NCBI GenBank assembly: GCA_029706075.1
Contig: JAINUG010000196.1
Span: 395,501 to 459,500, forward strand
Direction of reading: 5' to 3'
DNA: 64,000 bases
Source: Aldrovandia affinis
Lineage: Eukaryota > Chordata > Actinopteri > Notacanthiformes > Halosauridae
Shown: positions 33,913 through 44,023 of the stretch, piece by piece
How the letters are laid out: every line of letters starts with the position of its first letter
How positions within the stretch are numbered: the stretch's first letter is position 1
The notes under the pieces: model-generated
Told to the model about the DNA's origin: nothing
The model's database searches: none
Seen by the model: only the letters and a program-made list of their open reading frames with translations
Position numbers and translations under genes: made by a program

Positions 33913-35528
33913 TTACAGTTCACTTTTTAAGCAAAGCAAATGATTAAGTTCAGATGAAGTTCCAATAATTTGGCCAATTCTTTATTGAATTATATGATAT
34001 CAAGAAGAAAAAAAACTTTCAGGACTTGAAAGTACAGAATTCTATGGGGCTTCCTTTCTTGATAAATAAAATAATGGCGCCACTGAGGGGAATATGAATA
34101 GTATAAATGTGACACCTAAATTCACTAGTCATATTTATGTAAGGCAAGGTACTGCTGAACTAATTGTGCAGTACAGTCACTTACACGTAGTTGAAATGAA
34201 ACATTTGATATGTAACATACAGTGTTTAAAAGCATCTGTCTTAGTTTGTCTCCATGGTAAAGGTGCTGTGTATTAATCCTAATCCTGTTTACATTGCATT
34301 CATGTCTTGCTTGTTTACTTCCACCAAATTCAGTCAATGTAATGATCAATTATCAGTGTTCATGAAATAATTTCAAGACATGGGTAAACATCAATCAATG
34401 TATGCCATTCATGAGTCCATTATGTTCCATGCACTGTAATGTGGACATCAAGCTGGACATCTGTTTCATTCTGACACATTCTGACATGGATATACAGTTA
34501 CAGGGTCTCTTTATTACAAATAAAAAAAAAGTGGCATACATTGCAGATTATACATTCAAAAGACAAAAAGACTTGAATAGGTTATGAAGATTATAAAGCA
34601 ATATGGACCTATACCTCTAATGTAGGATATGGGGCTACCTTCGTGAGAATAGCAATAACTGATAGATTTTTAAACACATGCAGTATGTACGGCATATATT
34701 GTATTTTGAAAACAGTATAAAATAAATTGCAATTAAAAATGCGACAATATATGTAAACCATCAAATAATGTTTATGCAGAGAACATTTATTCTTTTTTCC
34801 AGCCATTCCAAAAAACCTGCTGGTATACTGTCTGTTGAGGAACCTTCTGTTTACCCATTGCCGGCTTCATGATGTTTCATGCTGCTGCCCGGCCACCTGT
34901 CGAAAAGAGTCAGCTTCACCATTAGTCTCCTCCAGATGATGAATTACTACACTTATTCTGTGTACGTCTCCTGTGATCTGAGTGTTCACCTGAAGGGGCA
35001 TAAAGAGAGTGAGATAGTGAGATTTGTCCAGGGGGATAAAACATTTGCACAAGCATACAGATGTCCCCTTCGCTTGATGTGCACCTGGGGATTCTGTGTT
35101 GCTGTAAACAATCTCTTAAATAAAACGCTGCTGAGAATTATTGTTTTGGTTGTTGCCCCTAAGTGGCAGTAAATAAACTTTTCTTCAAGTTTTATTTTGG
35201 ATTTTTGGCGACTGGATTGCTCAGATTTTTGCTGACGTTAAGATTCAGCTTGGGAGTAGGGCTGCTGGATGGTAGAAGCACTCTGGTTGTTCCATGATCC
35301 TGTTTAGTAGCCTACCCTGTTATATTATTTGTCAGAAATTACTTCTAGCACCTCAAGGTAACAGTTAATGAAATGGCTTTTACTCTGGGTTATACTGTAT
35401 AATGGGGCCTTGGATATGTCCTTAAGGAAAATGCACTATTGCATGGAAACAGTATTGAGCAGACCCAAGAATGGACGTGTGTCACACGCCACGCGACAAT
35501 CCCTGAACGGGGACAGAGCAGTCCAGAC
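33913..35528. other. No recognised gene
   Basis: AT-rich. 34840-35170 is less AT-rich and has an open frame (34879-35172, 97 codons) with no domain that I recognise. It also carries an AATAAA at 35118, so a 3' untranslated region of an unseen gene is possible but unsupported. Confidence 0.35.
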
Positions 35529-35531
35529 ACG

Positions 35532-36424
35532 GGCTGTGTTCGAAACCGCTCACTCGTTCACTCGTTCCCTATTCCCTATATAGTGTTCACTATATAGTGT
35601 ACTATGTAGTGAACGACAAACTGTTTTCGGATACTACAACTGAACGTCATTTGCGTCAAAAAGAAAGTGCCGGATATTCAGGTGACGCAAGCGGATGCGC
35701 CCAGTATCGCGTAAACAAACCGAGCACTCATGGCAGCAGGTTGAAATGTACTCAGGTGGTATCGGGTTTGCATGTTCAGTTTTGAATGTTAAATCCCAAA
35801 TAAATTGTTGAAATTCTAATGATGTGCAAGTGTGGTTTTGACAACTGTGGTGTGTCTGCTAGCCACTGCTTTAGCCACCAATAGCTACCGTTATGGAAGT
35901 CGTGAGCTAACTAGCTCGTGTGCTAACGTTAGGATAACTCACAAGCTCACGACTAGCACCAACTCCCATAGCGATAATAACAGTAGCTATCGGTGGCTAA
36001 AGCAGTTAGCTAACATTACCATCACCATGATTCCTGTTGCTGTTTTACTGCTGTTGGCTCAACTTTTGTTCTTGAGGCATAAACGGAGGCGAACTCAAAC
36101 TCGCATTAGGCGTCTAAGACATGTTTCGTTGATTCGCCGACGTTGTCAACCGGTAAATAGACCAACTTCTATTAGCTAACATGTTATCTAGCTTTAAGGT
36201 AAACTACTGGCCCCTACTGGCTTTCTGGTCAGTTGGCTAATGTTCAAGAAGGCTGTAACGTATTCAATAATTTCTTCACCTCTTCTCCTTCGGTATGACA
36301 CGACCGCATTGAATTGTGGTACATGGGAGAAATTGTAGGGTACATTCGCTGTTCACTACAAATCACGGTGAATTGTGGGTATTTTCTCATATATAGGGAA
36401 TAGGGAGCGGTTTCGAACACAGCC
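35532..36424. mobile_element. Non-autonomous inverted-repeat element (Harbinger-like), 893 bp
   Basis: The left end GGCTGTGTTCGAAACCGCTC and the reverse complement of the right end are identical over the first 20 bases, then both continue into CCCTATTCCCTATATA blocks. ACG flanks both sides (35529-35531 and 36425-36427), a possible 3-bp duplication. The interior contains long internal inverted segments (GCTTTAGCCACC near 35869 and GGTGGCTAAAGC near 35993) and no transposase. Confidence 0.65.
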
Positions 36425-36427
36425 ACG

Positions 36428-38212
36428 GACGGAGTTTGCCGGTCTACGGACCGGATTTTTCACTTTATTAACAGAGAGTACTCTGTTCCCACACTGGGCA
36501 GAGAACGAGCACCGGGAGCGTACAATAAAACAAACACAAACAAACACTTTACCCTAGTTGCTGCAAAGCTTTCGGGTAACTAACTGAAAATAACAAAACC
36601 AAATTAAACAATATCGAACCTGAACTTTTCAGTTTGTTCGATATTTTAACTTTCGCTTTCTTTCGCTTTTCTTCTCGCTCCTCGGTCTCAAACACCTCTC
36701 CCTCCTGGTTCCAGTCACCTACTGAAGGGAGCAGAGCAATTTTAAAGCACACAGATGTAATTATTAGACACAGGACTGGTGTGTGCGCTTACTGCTCTGC
36801 CAGTAGGCGTGGCTGCTAATCGTCCTGATTAGCTGCCGAGACCGACGCTTTCCACAACGTGGTTAGCTGCTATTTAAGCCAGCAATAATATGTAAATAAA
36901 TGATTGAACAATAACTGTGGATGCCTCTTGCAGGAAAATGAACATTCAAAGCTATCAGAAAAATAGTGAAACAAGATGCCATTGGAAGGCACAATACAGT
37001 TCCTTACGATTGAGATTCATTTAAAAAAGTACCATGTTAATGCAAATTTTTGCTGGATTTTTTATAAAATAATTATAATAACTATTTTTTAACTGAAAAG
37101 TGAGTACATTGAAGAACATTATTTTTAAATGCTTTATTGGACACATTTGAACTTGATGGTGCACATGTTCCCTTCAAATCCAGCCATCAACCATGTTCAC
37201 TGAAGTGTGTTACTACAGGCTATATTTAAGAGTAGGCCTAATGCAAAACAGGCAGAAATAGGGTTAATTTACTGGCTAACTTACCTAAATCAATGTAACA
37301 TTACAGTATGGATTTTCAGATCAATATTAGTTATTTCAGAGCACTGTATTCTCTTAAATTGACAATGTGCCCAGTTAGATTACTTGTGTTTCAATACACT
37401 TTAATCACTTTTTGTACGGACCACAATAGCTGTGATAATTTGCCTATTAAATAGTTTGCTTATTCCTTATTTGACAGCTTCACTAACAGTTAAATATTTA
37501 AAGCACACACATGCACAAAATGGGGAGGTACATGTAAGGCTAATGTTAAATGGTTAATAATAAATAGGGACATGTAAGGACATATTTATCTGTCATTTGT
37601 AGTTCAAGGGACTAGCCAGATTCCCAGGGGGGTGCATCAATGTTGGCATAAATCAAAAAATATATTTTATTTATTTTTTATTAAGGGTCTATTAAGCCCA
37701 ACTTTTTTAGTTATATTGTTTAAGGACTGTCATCATTACTTCAAGGATTGAAAGTGTTCTGATTTGCTGGCCCAGGGAAATTACTTTACTTCACAAAGGG
37801 CCATGGTTGAAGACAGAACATTCTAACGTAACAATGCAGACAGCACCGGAACCTCCAAGAATAAAGAAGCACATTTGACGGAAGGAACGTGGAGCTGATC
37901 ATTTGCATGTACAACATCTACGGAATAAAGAAGCCCTCTGCAACTGCTGATTTTTTCCACACACATTGCACAAATACTTAATCAACATCACCCAGTTGCG
38001 GTTTTAGGGATTTTTTTTTGCATGCATCTAAATGTAGTTTATCAGCAGTATGTATGTGTGAAAATATGTGGAAACAATGTGGTGCTTATATTTCCTGTTC
38101 TTTTCCCACAAAATGAAAATGAGCTATATTGCATGCAGGGTCTGTTGCCATGGTGATACATTATAGCTATAATGGTGCATAGAATACACTCTAACTCTTT
38201 AATAAAAGCATT
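36428..38212. other. No recognised gene
   Basis: 36428-36890 is relatively GC-rich, with a TATTTAAG near 36871, and might be old LTR sequence. 36890-38210 is AT-rich with nothing identifiable. Confidence 0.35.
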
Positions 38213-38432
38213 AAGAAGGCCAGGGCCGTGCACAGACATTTTGGGGGGCAGGGGCTCAAGCAAAAAAAAAGGGCACTCACCCCACCGACACGCACTATTC
38301 CCACCCCGATGTTGCCATACTGCCGCTATCCATAATCACACACTATGTTCAAAACATGGGACCGAACTGGGGCTGGGAATGCGGTGCTTTTCATGACAAG
38401 TTGTATTCGGAATGTCGGAAGATGCGGCGTTA

Positions 38433-39918
38433 CATTTACATTTTTACATTTTAAGCATTTAGCAGACGCTCTTATCCAGAGCGACTTACAAGATGTGCAT
38501 AAATACATGGTAGGAACAATCATAGTACGCGCAAGAGATCAGTGCAGTAATACAGTGATAGACATCATTGTAGGCATCTGCGTACCATACCTGTAACACT
38601 GGGAAGGAAAAGGTTATTTAAATTTTTTTAAGTGGAGTAGGCAGGGGTATACAGTGTAGAGCAAGTAGGCAGTGGTGATGACAATTTGCTAGATGTACAT
38701 AGTTCAATGGTAGTGGAGTCTGAAAAGGTGGGTTTTGAGTCTCTTGCGGAAGATCGCAAGTGATTCCACGGTCCTGACTGATTGCGGAAGGTCGTTCCAC
38801 CAGTGAGGGGTCAGGACAGAGAAGAGACAAGACCGCGAGGAGCGGCTGCCAGGTGCCCGGAGGGGTGGGGCAGTCAGTTTGCCAGAGGAGACGGAGCGGA
38901 GGGGTCTGGCTGGGGTGTAGGGAGTGATGAGTGACTGGAGGTATGGGGGAGCAGTACCTCTATCTGCTTGAAAAGCAAGCACCAGTGATTTGAATCTGAT
39001 GCATGCTGCGATGGGGAGCCAGTGCAGAGAGGAGAGTACTGGGGTGGGTGAACGTGGGTGAACGAGCGGCAGCATTCTGGACCAGTTACAGTGGCTTGAT
39101 GGCAGAGGCCGGTAGGCCTGCCAGCAGGGAATTGCAGTAGTCAAGACGTGAGATCACCAGGGCCTGGACCAGGAGTTGAGTGGCCTCTTGGGTGAGGAAC
39201 GGTCGGATCCTCCGGATGTTGTGGAGGGAGAATCGGCAGGTCCGAGTGATTGCTGCGACATGGCCCGAGAAGCACAGCTGGTTGTCCAGGGTCACTCCTA
39301 GACTCCTGGCAGACTGGGACGGAGACACTATGGAGCCTTCAACGGTGATTGACACATCAATCATCAGGGAGCCCTTCGCTGGGAGGAAGAGCAGCTCTGT
39401 CTTCCCCAGGTTCAGCTTCAGGTGGTAGGTGGACATCCATGCGGAGATGTCAGCCAGGCATGCAGAGATCCGAGCCGGGACCTGGGTCTCAGATAGAGAG
39501 AAGGAGAGAAAGAGTTGAGTGTCATCGGCATAACAGTGATAGGAAAAACCATGAGCAGAGATAACAGAACCAAGTGACTTGGTGTACAGGGAGAATAGGA
39601 CGGGGCCTAGCACCGAGCCCTGCGGGACTCCGTAGAGAGGGTGTGGGGAGAGGAGAGGGATCCTTTCCAGGCCACCTTGTAGGACCGGTCAGCCAGGTAG
39701 GACTCGAACCATGTCAATGCAGATCCAGAGATTCCCATCTCGACAAGAGATGAGAGCAGGATCTGGTGGTCCACGGTGTCGAAAGCAGCTGACAGGTCGA
39801 GGAGGAGGAGGACAGAGCTGAGGGATTGGACTTAGGCACGTGAAGAGCCTCCGTGACCGCAAGGAGAGCAGTTTGAAATGACAGCAGGATTCAGAGAGTG
39901 TTTTTTGAGAAGGGGGAC
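38433..39918 (-). mobile_element. L2-type LINE, 5'-truncated with an internal deletion, inside the hAT
   Basis: The minus-strand 3' tail lies at the left (TTTAGCAGACGCTCTTATCC at about 38458). RT-to-end coding continues from 39613 ([36 protein letters not shown]) through [20 protein letters not shown] to TPYTPARPLRSVSSGKL and WWNDLPQSVRTVESLAIF. Upstream, about 39890, a deletion removes the segment between the VPS...ESCCH block and the ALL...VTEALH block. Two long frames (39086-39613 and 38704-39144) need only one shift, so it is younger than the plus-strand copy. Confidence 0.85.
38704..39613 (-). pseudogene. L2 ORF2 C-terminal half
   Basis: The catalytic YADD and the downstream thumb and C-terminal region are well preserved with a single frame change near 39090-39140. 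The start at 39613 is only the first ATG after upstream breaks. No endonuclease remains, so no activity is expected. Confidence 0.8.
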
Positions 39919-40420
39919 AACATGAGCGCGTTTAAATTGATAAGCTGTATTTTTTCGTGGGTACTACTATACATTTCCCTCTTTATATTTGATAGAATTT
40001 CAATAACAAATAAAGAAAAGAGAAAAATACAATTAACACCAGCCAAAAAAAGGGCAAAAGGGCAGGGGCTCAAGCCCCCCTTGGGTCCTATCTGTGCACG
40101 TGCCTGAAGAAGGCCATGCTTCCTGCTGAGTTTGGTTAATTACAATTATCGTGAGATTAATAATGTGATTCATTCCAAAAAGAAAGTTAATGAGTTTGCC
40201 CTCTTGTTCTACTCCCTATACATTTGTAACAGAATTCAGAAGCGGGAGTGAGCACATGACCGTCAACTACAGTGTGTTTAGTTCCTTAGATCCTTTTGGA
40301 TATTGAAGGCTACACATTTTTCAGATGCGTTGCAATAAATTTTTTATTTGCCAGTCCATTAATGCCAGAAATATAACAAAAGACATTCGAAACTGAAATG
40401 TTTATTAAATGTACATTCTT

Positions 40421-40576
40421 CTTTCATGTATCATCATCATATGTCCAGCTCCGTGTCGTGCAGCCACGCCCTCATCTCAGGTCCCACTTGGAAGAGGCCC
40501 TCCTCCGAAGGTGGTCTATGCAGGGGGCAGGCGGTGGTAATGTGGTCGGCAGTCTGCTCAGGCTCCCTGCACTCAC
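40421..40576 (-). mobile_element. 156-bp 3' fragment of the jockey-like LINE, 12-bp target duplication
   Basis: Flanked by exact ATGTACATTCTT (40409-40420 and 40577-40588). The minus strand encodes ECREPEQTADHITTACPL and FQVGPEMRAWLHDTELDI, matching the C-terminus of the LINE at 25463-27622, and ends in a GATGATGAT-type tail. A strongly 5'-truncated independent insertion. Confidence 0.88.
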
Positions 40577-40588
40577 ATGTACATTCTT

Positions 40589-42024
40589 GTTCTTATTCCT
40601 ATGTTATGGGAAAAAAAGAAAAAAATTGTTGACACACTGAAGTTTCATACATTTGAATTTTCCTGTCATCTTCAAATGGCTTAGTTGACACAGGTAGTCC
40701 TTCATCATGTAACTCAATGGAAATACATTATTCACCCAATGGATCTGTAGTTCAAAGGCTTTCTTAGAAGTTCTTTAAATTAGCTTTTCTTACTTCATTT
40801 GCAAGGTCTACTATACTGTATCTTGCATTCAGAAGAAAGAAAATGAATCTAATTTCAAACAGGAGAGTGGAGTCCCACAGGCAATATATTTTAATCCAGC
40901 TGTGATAATGATCACACCACAAAGCAAACTTCAAAAACGTAATGCATTAAGAACAACACGGGTACTGGTAATTCTCTTAGGTGTGTCACATGACTGCTCT
41001 CCCACACTAGAACAAGAAATGCTTCCTGTAACTTCCTCTTTCTTCCTTCCTCTGATTGCCACCTTTGGCACAGACCCCCGATGTTCGCTTTTGTTCTCTT
41101 CTGCTGCCTCAGCTCTGGCACGGCAAAGAAGCGTGGCGGCTTTGCTTGCCAGTGTCGTGCACAGAATTGTGTCTCCGGGGGCTGAGCACAGAAACAATGG
41201 ATCAGTTAAACTGTGTGCTTATTCACACCTGCAAACACACGCCGGGGAGAGTAAAGCAGGAAACAAACACCTTGGGTCATTCCAGAATGTGTACTCACTC
41301 CTACTGGAATCAGATAAAGAGCCACTCCAAGAAAATGATACTCTACTATTTTATTCCTATTTTATGTCCTTCATCCTTATTGTAATATGAATGCAACAGT
41401 GCATATTATTGTTTGTAGATATAATAATTGTTCAAGCTAAAATGAACAAAAAGGCATTTTTCTCTGCAACTTCCTGTTCAGGTTAAATTAAACTTCAATC
41501 TCCCACAGTGCATTTCTTTAACTCGTAAAGCATGGTTATGGGTTGGTGTGGTCTCACTAGGATTCGCTCTAACCAGATTATATTATCACGTGCTAATGTA
41601 CTGTAGCGAGCTAGCTAGCTTGTGGAAGACCACAGTTGATGTGCAGTTATATTGTATAGCGTTAGATAAGACACCCACGGAAACAAGGCCTAATTCCTAA
41701 ATTCCAACCACTTTTTAAAGAATGACATTCCTGTCCAGGGTTGAAGGGGTATGCGAGGTGTCAAGGTATTCAGAACGGGAGGGAGTACCAAGGTGTTGTG
41801 TGTTTTCATGAATTGTTAAAGAACTTGAATTTTACTTGTCCTGGTGCTGCTTTAGGGGTTCTGATAGTTGATAGGGGTTCTACTCTTTCAGAAAATGCCA
41901 TGTAATCTTTGACTCTTTGAAACCTAAGATCACACATGTGTGATCCCTGCAGTGTATGGTCATACAGTACATGTGTGATTTCTGTTACATGCACATTTTG
42001 GACTGATGAACAATAAAGGTTTTT
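40589..42024. other. No recognised gene
   Basis: Open frames at 40902-41390 and on the opposite strand have no domain. A palindromic GATCACACATGTGTGATC lies at 41928-41945. Confidence 0.4.
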
Positions 42025-42150
42025 CCTACTGGCCATCCAACACCTCTTCCAGCAGCAGCTTAGTTTTCACAGGAGGTGCTCCATCCAACTACTAATCAAG
42101 CCCAACCCTACTTAGCTTCAGCAGTTTTACAGGATGATTCAGGGTTCAGG
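42025..42150 (-). mobile_element. 5S rRNA-derived SINE remnant
   Basis: The minus strand reads ACCCTGAATC, then GAAGCTAAGTAGGGTTGGGC and TTAGTAGTTGGATGGAGCAC. This follows the 5S rRNA internal promoter region (AAGCTAAGCAGGGTCGGGC and GGATGGGAGACC) in order and spacing. A non-5S body with GGTGTTGGATGGCCAGTAGG follows. It is diverged, so it is not a functional 5S gene. Confidence 0.7.
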
Positions 42151-43149
42151 ATGAAATGGTTGCTGGATTTAATAGAGTATATCTTCTATTATTGGTTCTT
42201 GTCACACTATATATTTCTTTGCCACTATTTGTCCGTTATCCTTGGTTGACACAGCTTTTACATTATTAATAAAGTAATTAACAGTCATCCACTTTGCGAC
42301 AGTTCCCTGATCATATCTGCATTGCTGCTGATCTGTGAAGAAATATTCATCAGCCTTTGTTGTGATGCTGAGGTCTGTGGTGATTACTACACTTTGCCTC
42401 CAGCAGGCTCCAATGGTTCCTTGAAAATAATTGTGAAATATCCACAAAGTAAATGTATATGCAGTTGGCAGAAGGGAGTACAGCTCATTTTCACTTCCGA
42501 GTTAATTAAGTCAAACCCTGCAATGAGACTTGAATCCCTTTGGTGGTTGAACCGCCAGTTGGAACCCCCAGCTCCAAGCAATGAAAAACAAGTGAAAGAA
42601 AACAAAATAAGCTGCTTATATACAGTAGGTCAGCTTGAATTGAACGGATGGCATATTTCCTCATTACCAGGGAATTAATCATAGGCTGTGATTGGATGGG
42701 CAATTACAGTGTGGTTAATAGTTGAGGTGAGGAGTACAAATGTGTGCATGTGTGCTTGTGCGAGACACTGGATGTTCCACGGAGCAAAGGAAGACACAAA
42801 TGCTTTTTGATGCTGCCTGCCCACCCTTAGCATTTAGGGTATACGTACAACTTTTCTGCCCTTGGTAGATGTTGCTGCCGTATCAGAGGAAGCAAAGGGA
42901 GAAGGCCTTTTCCATAACCATGCTTACCACATCAAGGTTACATCACATCATGATGTAAACAAGGGGCATATGATGTATAACATATGAGATTGAATTTCAC
43001 CAAGATCCTGTCTTCTCTTCATGTTTATATTGATGATGTAGTGTATTTAGTACGAGATGCATTTTTAACAATAGTTAATTGAGTAATGATTTATTTTTCA
43101 TTGCATGTCCACTCTCTGAGAAATACTATATATGGTGTTATCAGAGGCA
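42151..43149. other. No recognised feature
   Basis: No domains or bounded repeats seen. Confidence 0.4.
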
Positions 43150-43551
43150 TTACATTTACATTTGAATTTTAGGCATTTAGCAGACGCTCTTATCCAGAGC
43201 GACTTACAAAACGTGCATTTATACATGGTAAGATGAATCACGGTTAGCGCAAGAGATCAGTGTAGTGATACAGCAATACACATAATTGTTAGCATCTGGA
43301 TACCGTACCTGTAGCACAGGGAGAGAAGAGGTTAGTAGGTTTAATTTTTTTATGATTATTTACAGTTTTAAATGTAAAAAGTGCTGATGACAATTAATTA
43401 ATGTACAGAATCAGTGGTAGTGGAGTCTGGAGAGGTCGGTTTTTAGTATCCTGCGGAAGATGGCCAGTGATTCCGTGGTTCTGACCGAGTGCAGAAGATC
43501 AATCCACCACCTGGGGGTCAGGACAGAGAAGAGGCGAGACCACGAGGAACC
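43150..43551 (-). mobile_element. L2 3' fragment
   Basis: Tail TTTAGCAGACGCTCTTATCC at the left, then the L2 3' untranslated region and the last codons of ORF2 (reverse complement of the WNDL...TVESLAIF region) up to about 43551, where it is 5'-truncated. Confidence 0.8.
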
Positions 43552-43740
43552 TTTACGGTTAGGGCAAACTCATACTCTTTATTTTAAGTTGTTATCATAT
43601 GCATTAAACATACATTCAAAAATTAAGTCTATTAATGACTGCCCTTATATGTTTTTTATTGGGCCAGCTGTCTTAAACACTCTCACCAGTTATCAAAATT
43701 ATTGTGCAATAGTTCAGACCCACCAGAACCCTTCATTAAC

Positions 43741-43955
43741 TCATTACATTTACATTTTACATTTTAAGCATTTAGCAGATGCTCTTATCAAGAGCGACTT
43801 ACAAGATGTGCATTAATACATGGTAGGAACAATCATAGTCATAATCATAGAGATCAGTGCAGTAATGCAGCAATAGACATTGCAGGCAGCTGCGTACCAT
43901 ACCTGTAACACTGGGAAGGAAAAGGTTAGTACATTTTTTCTCTCTCAAGTGTTTC
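43741..43955 (-). mobile_element. L2 3' tail fragment
   Basis: TTTAGCAGATGCTCTTATCA plus about 180 bp of 3' untranslated sequence matching 38460-38640. Confidence 0.8.
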
Positions 43956-44023
43956 CTATATTTTGGCAGTTACCTGTATGTGCTATATATGGGCAATAAG
44001 AAGTAATAAAAGACCATCTAGTG

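Larger units (their letters stand above)
38221..40106. mobile_element. Non-autonomous hAT element with an L2 inserted inside
   Basis: The left end CAGGGCCGTGCACAGAC and the reverse complement of the right end (CAGGCACGTGCACAGAT) are imperfect inverted repeats, continuing into related GGGGCAGGGGCTCAAGC blocks. An exact 8-bp duplication AAGAAGGC flanks it (38213-38220 and 40107-40114), the hAT hallmark. Without the L2 at 38433-39918 it would be about 400 bp and has no transposase. Confidence 0.85.

Noticed and set aside
34879..35172. 97-codon open frame as a host exon
   Set aside because: Complex composition but no domain, no splice sites I can defend and no neighbours. Left as unassigned.
35832..36179. 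115-residue membrane-like protein
   Set aside because: Lies inside a non-autonomous inverted-repeat element made of fold-back sequence. No domain.
42025..42150. Functional 5S rRNA gene
   Set aside because: Diverged in the promoter blocks and followed by non-5S body sequence.
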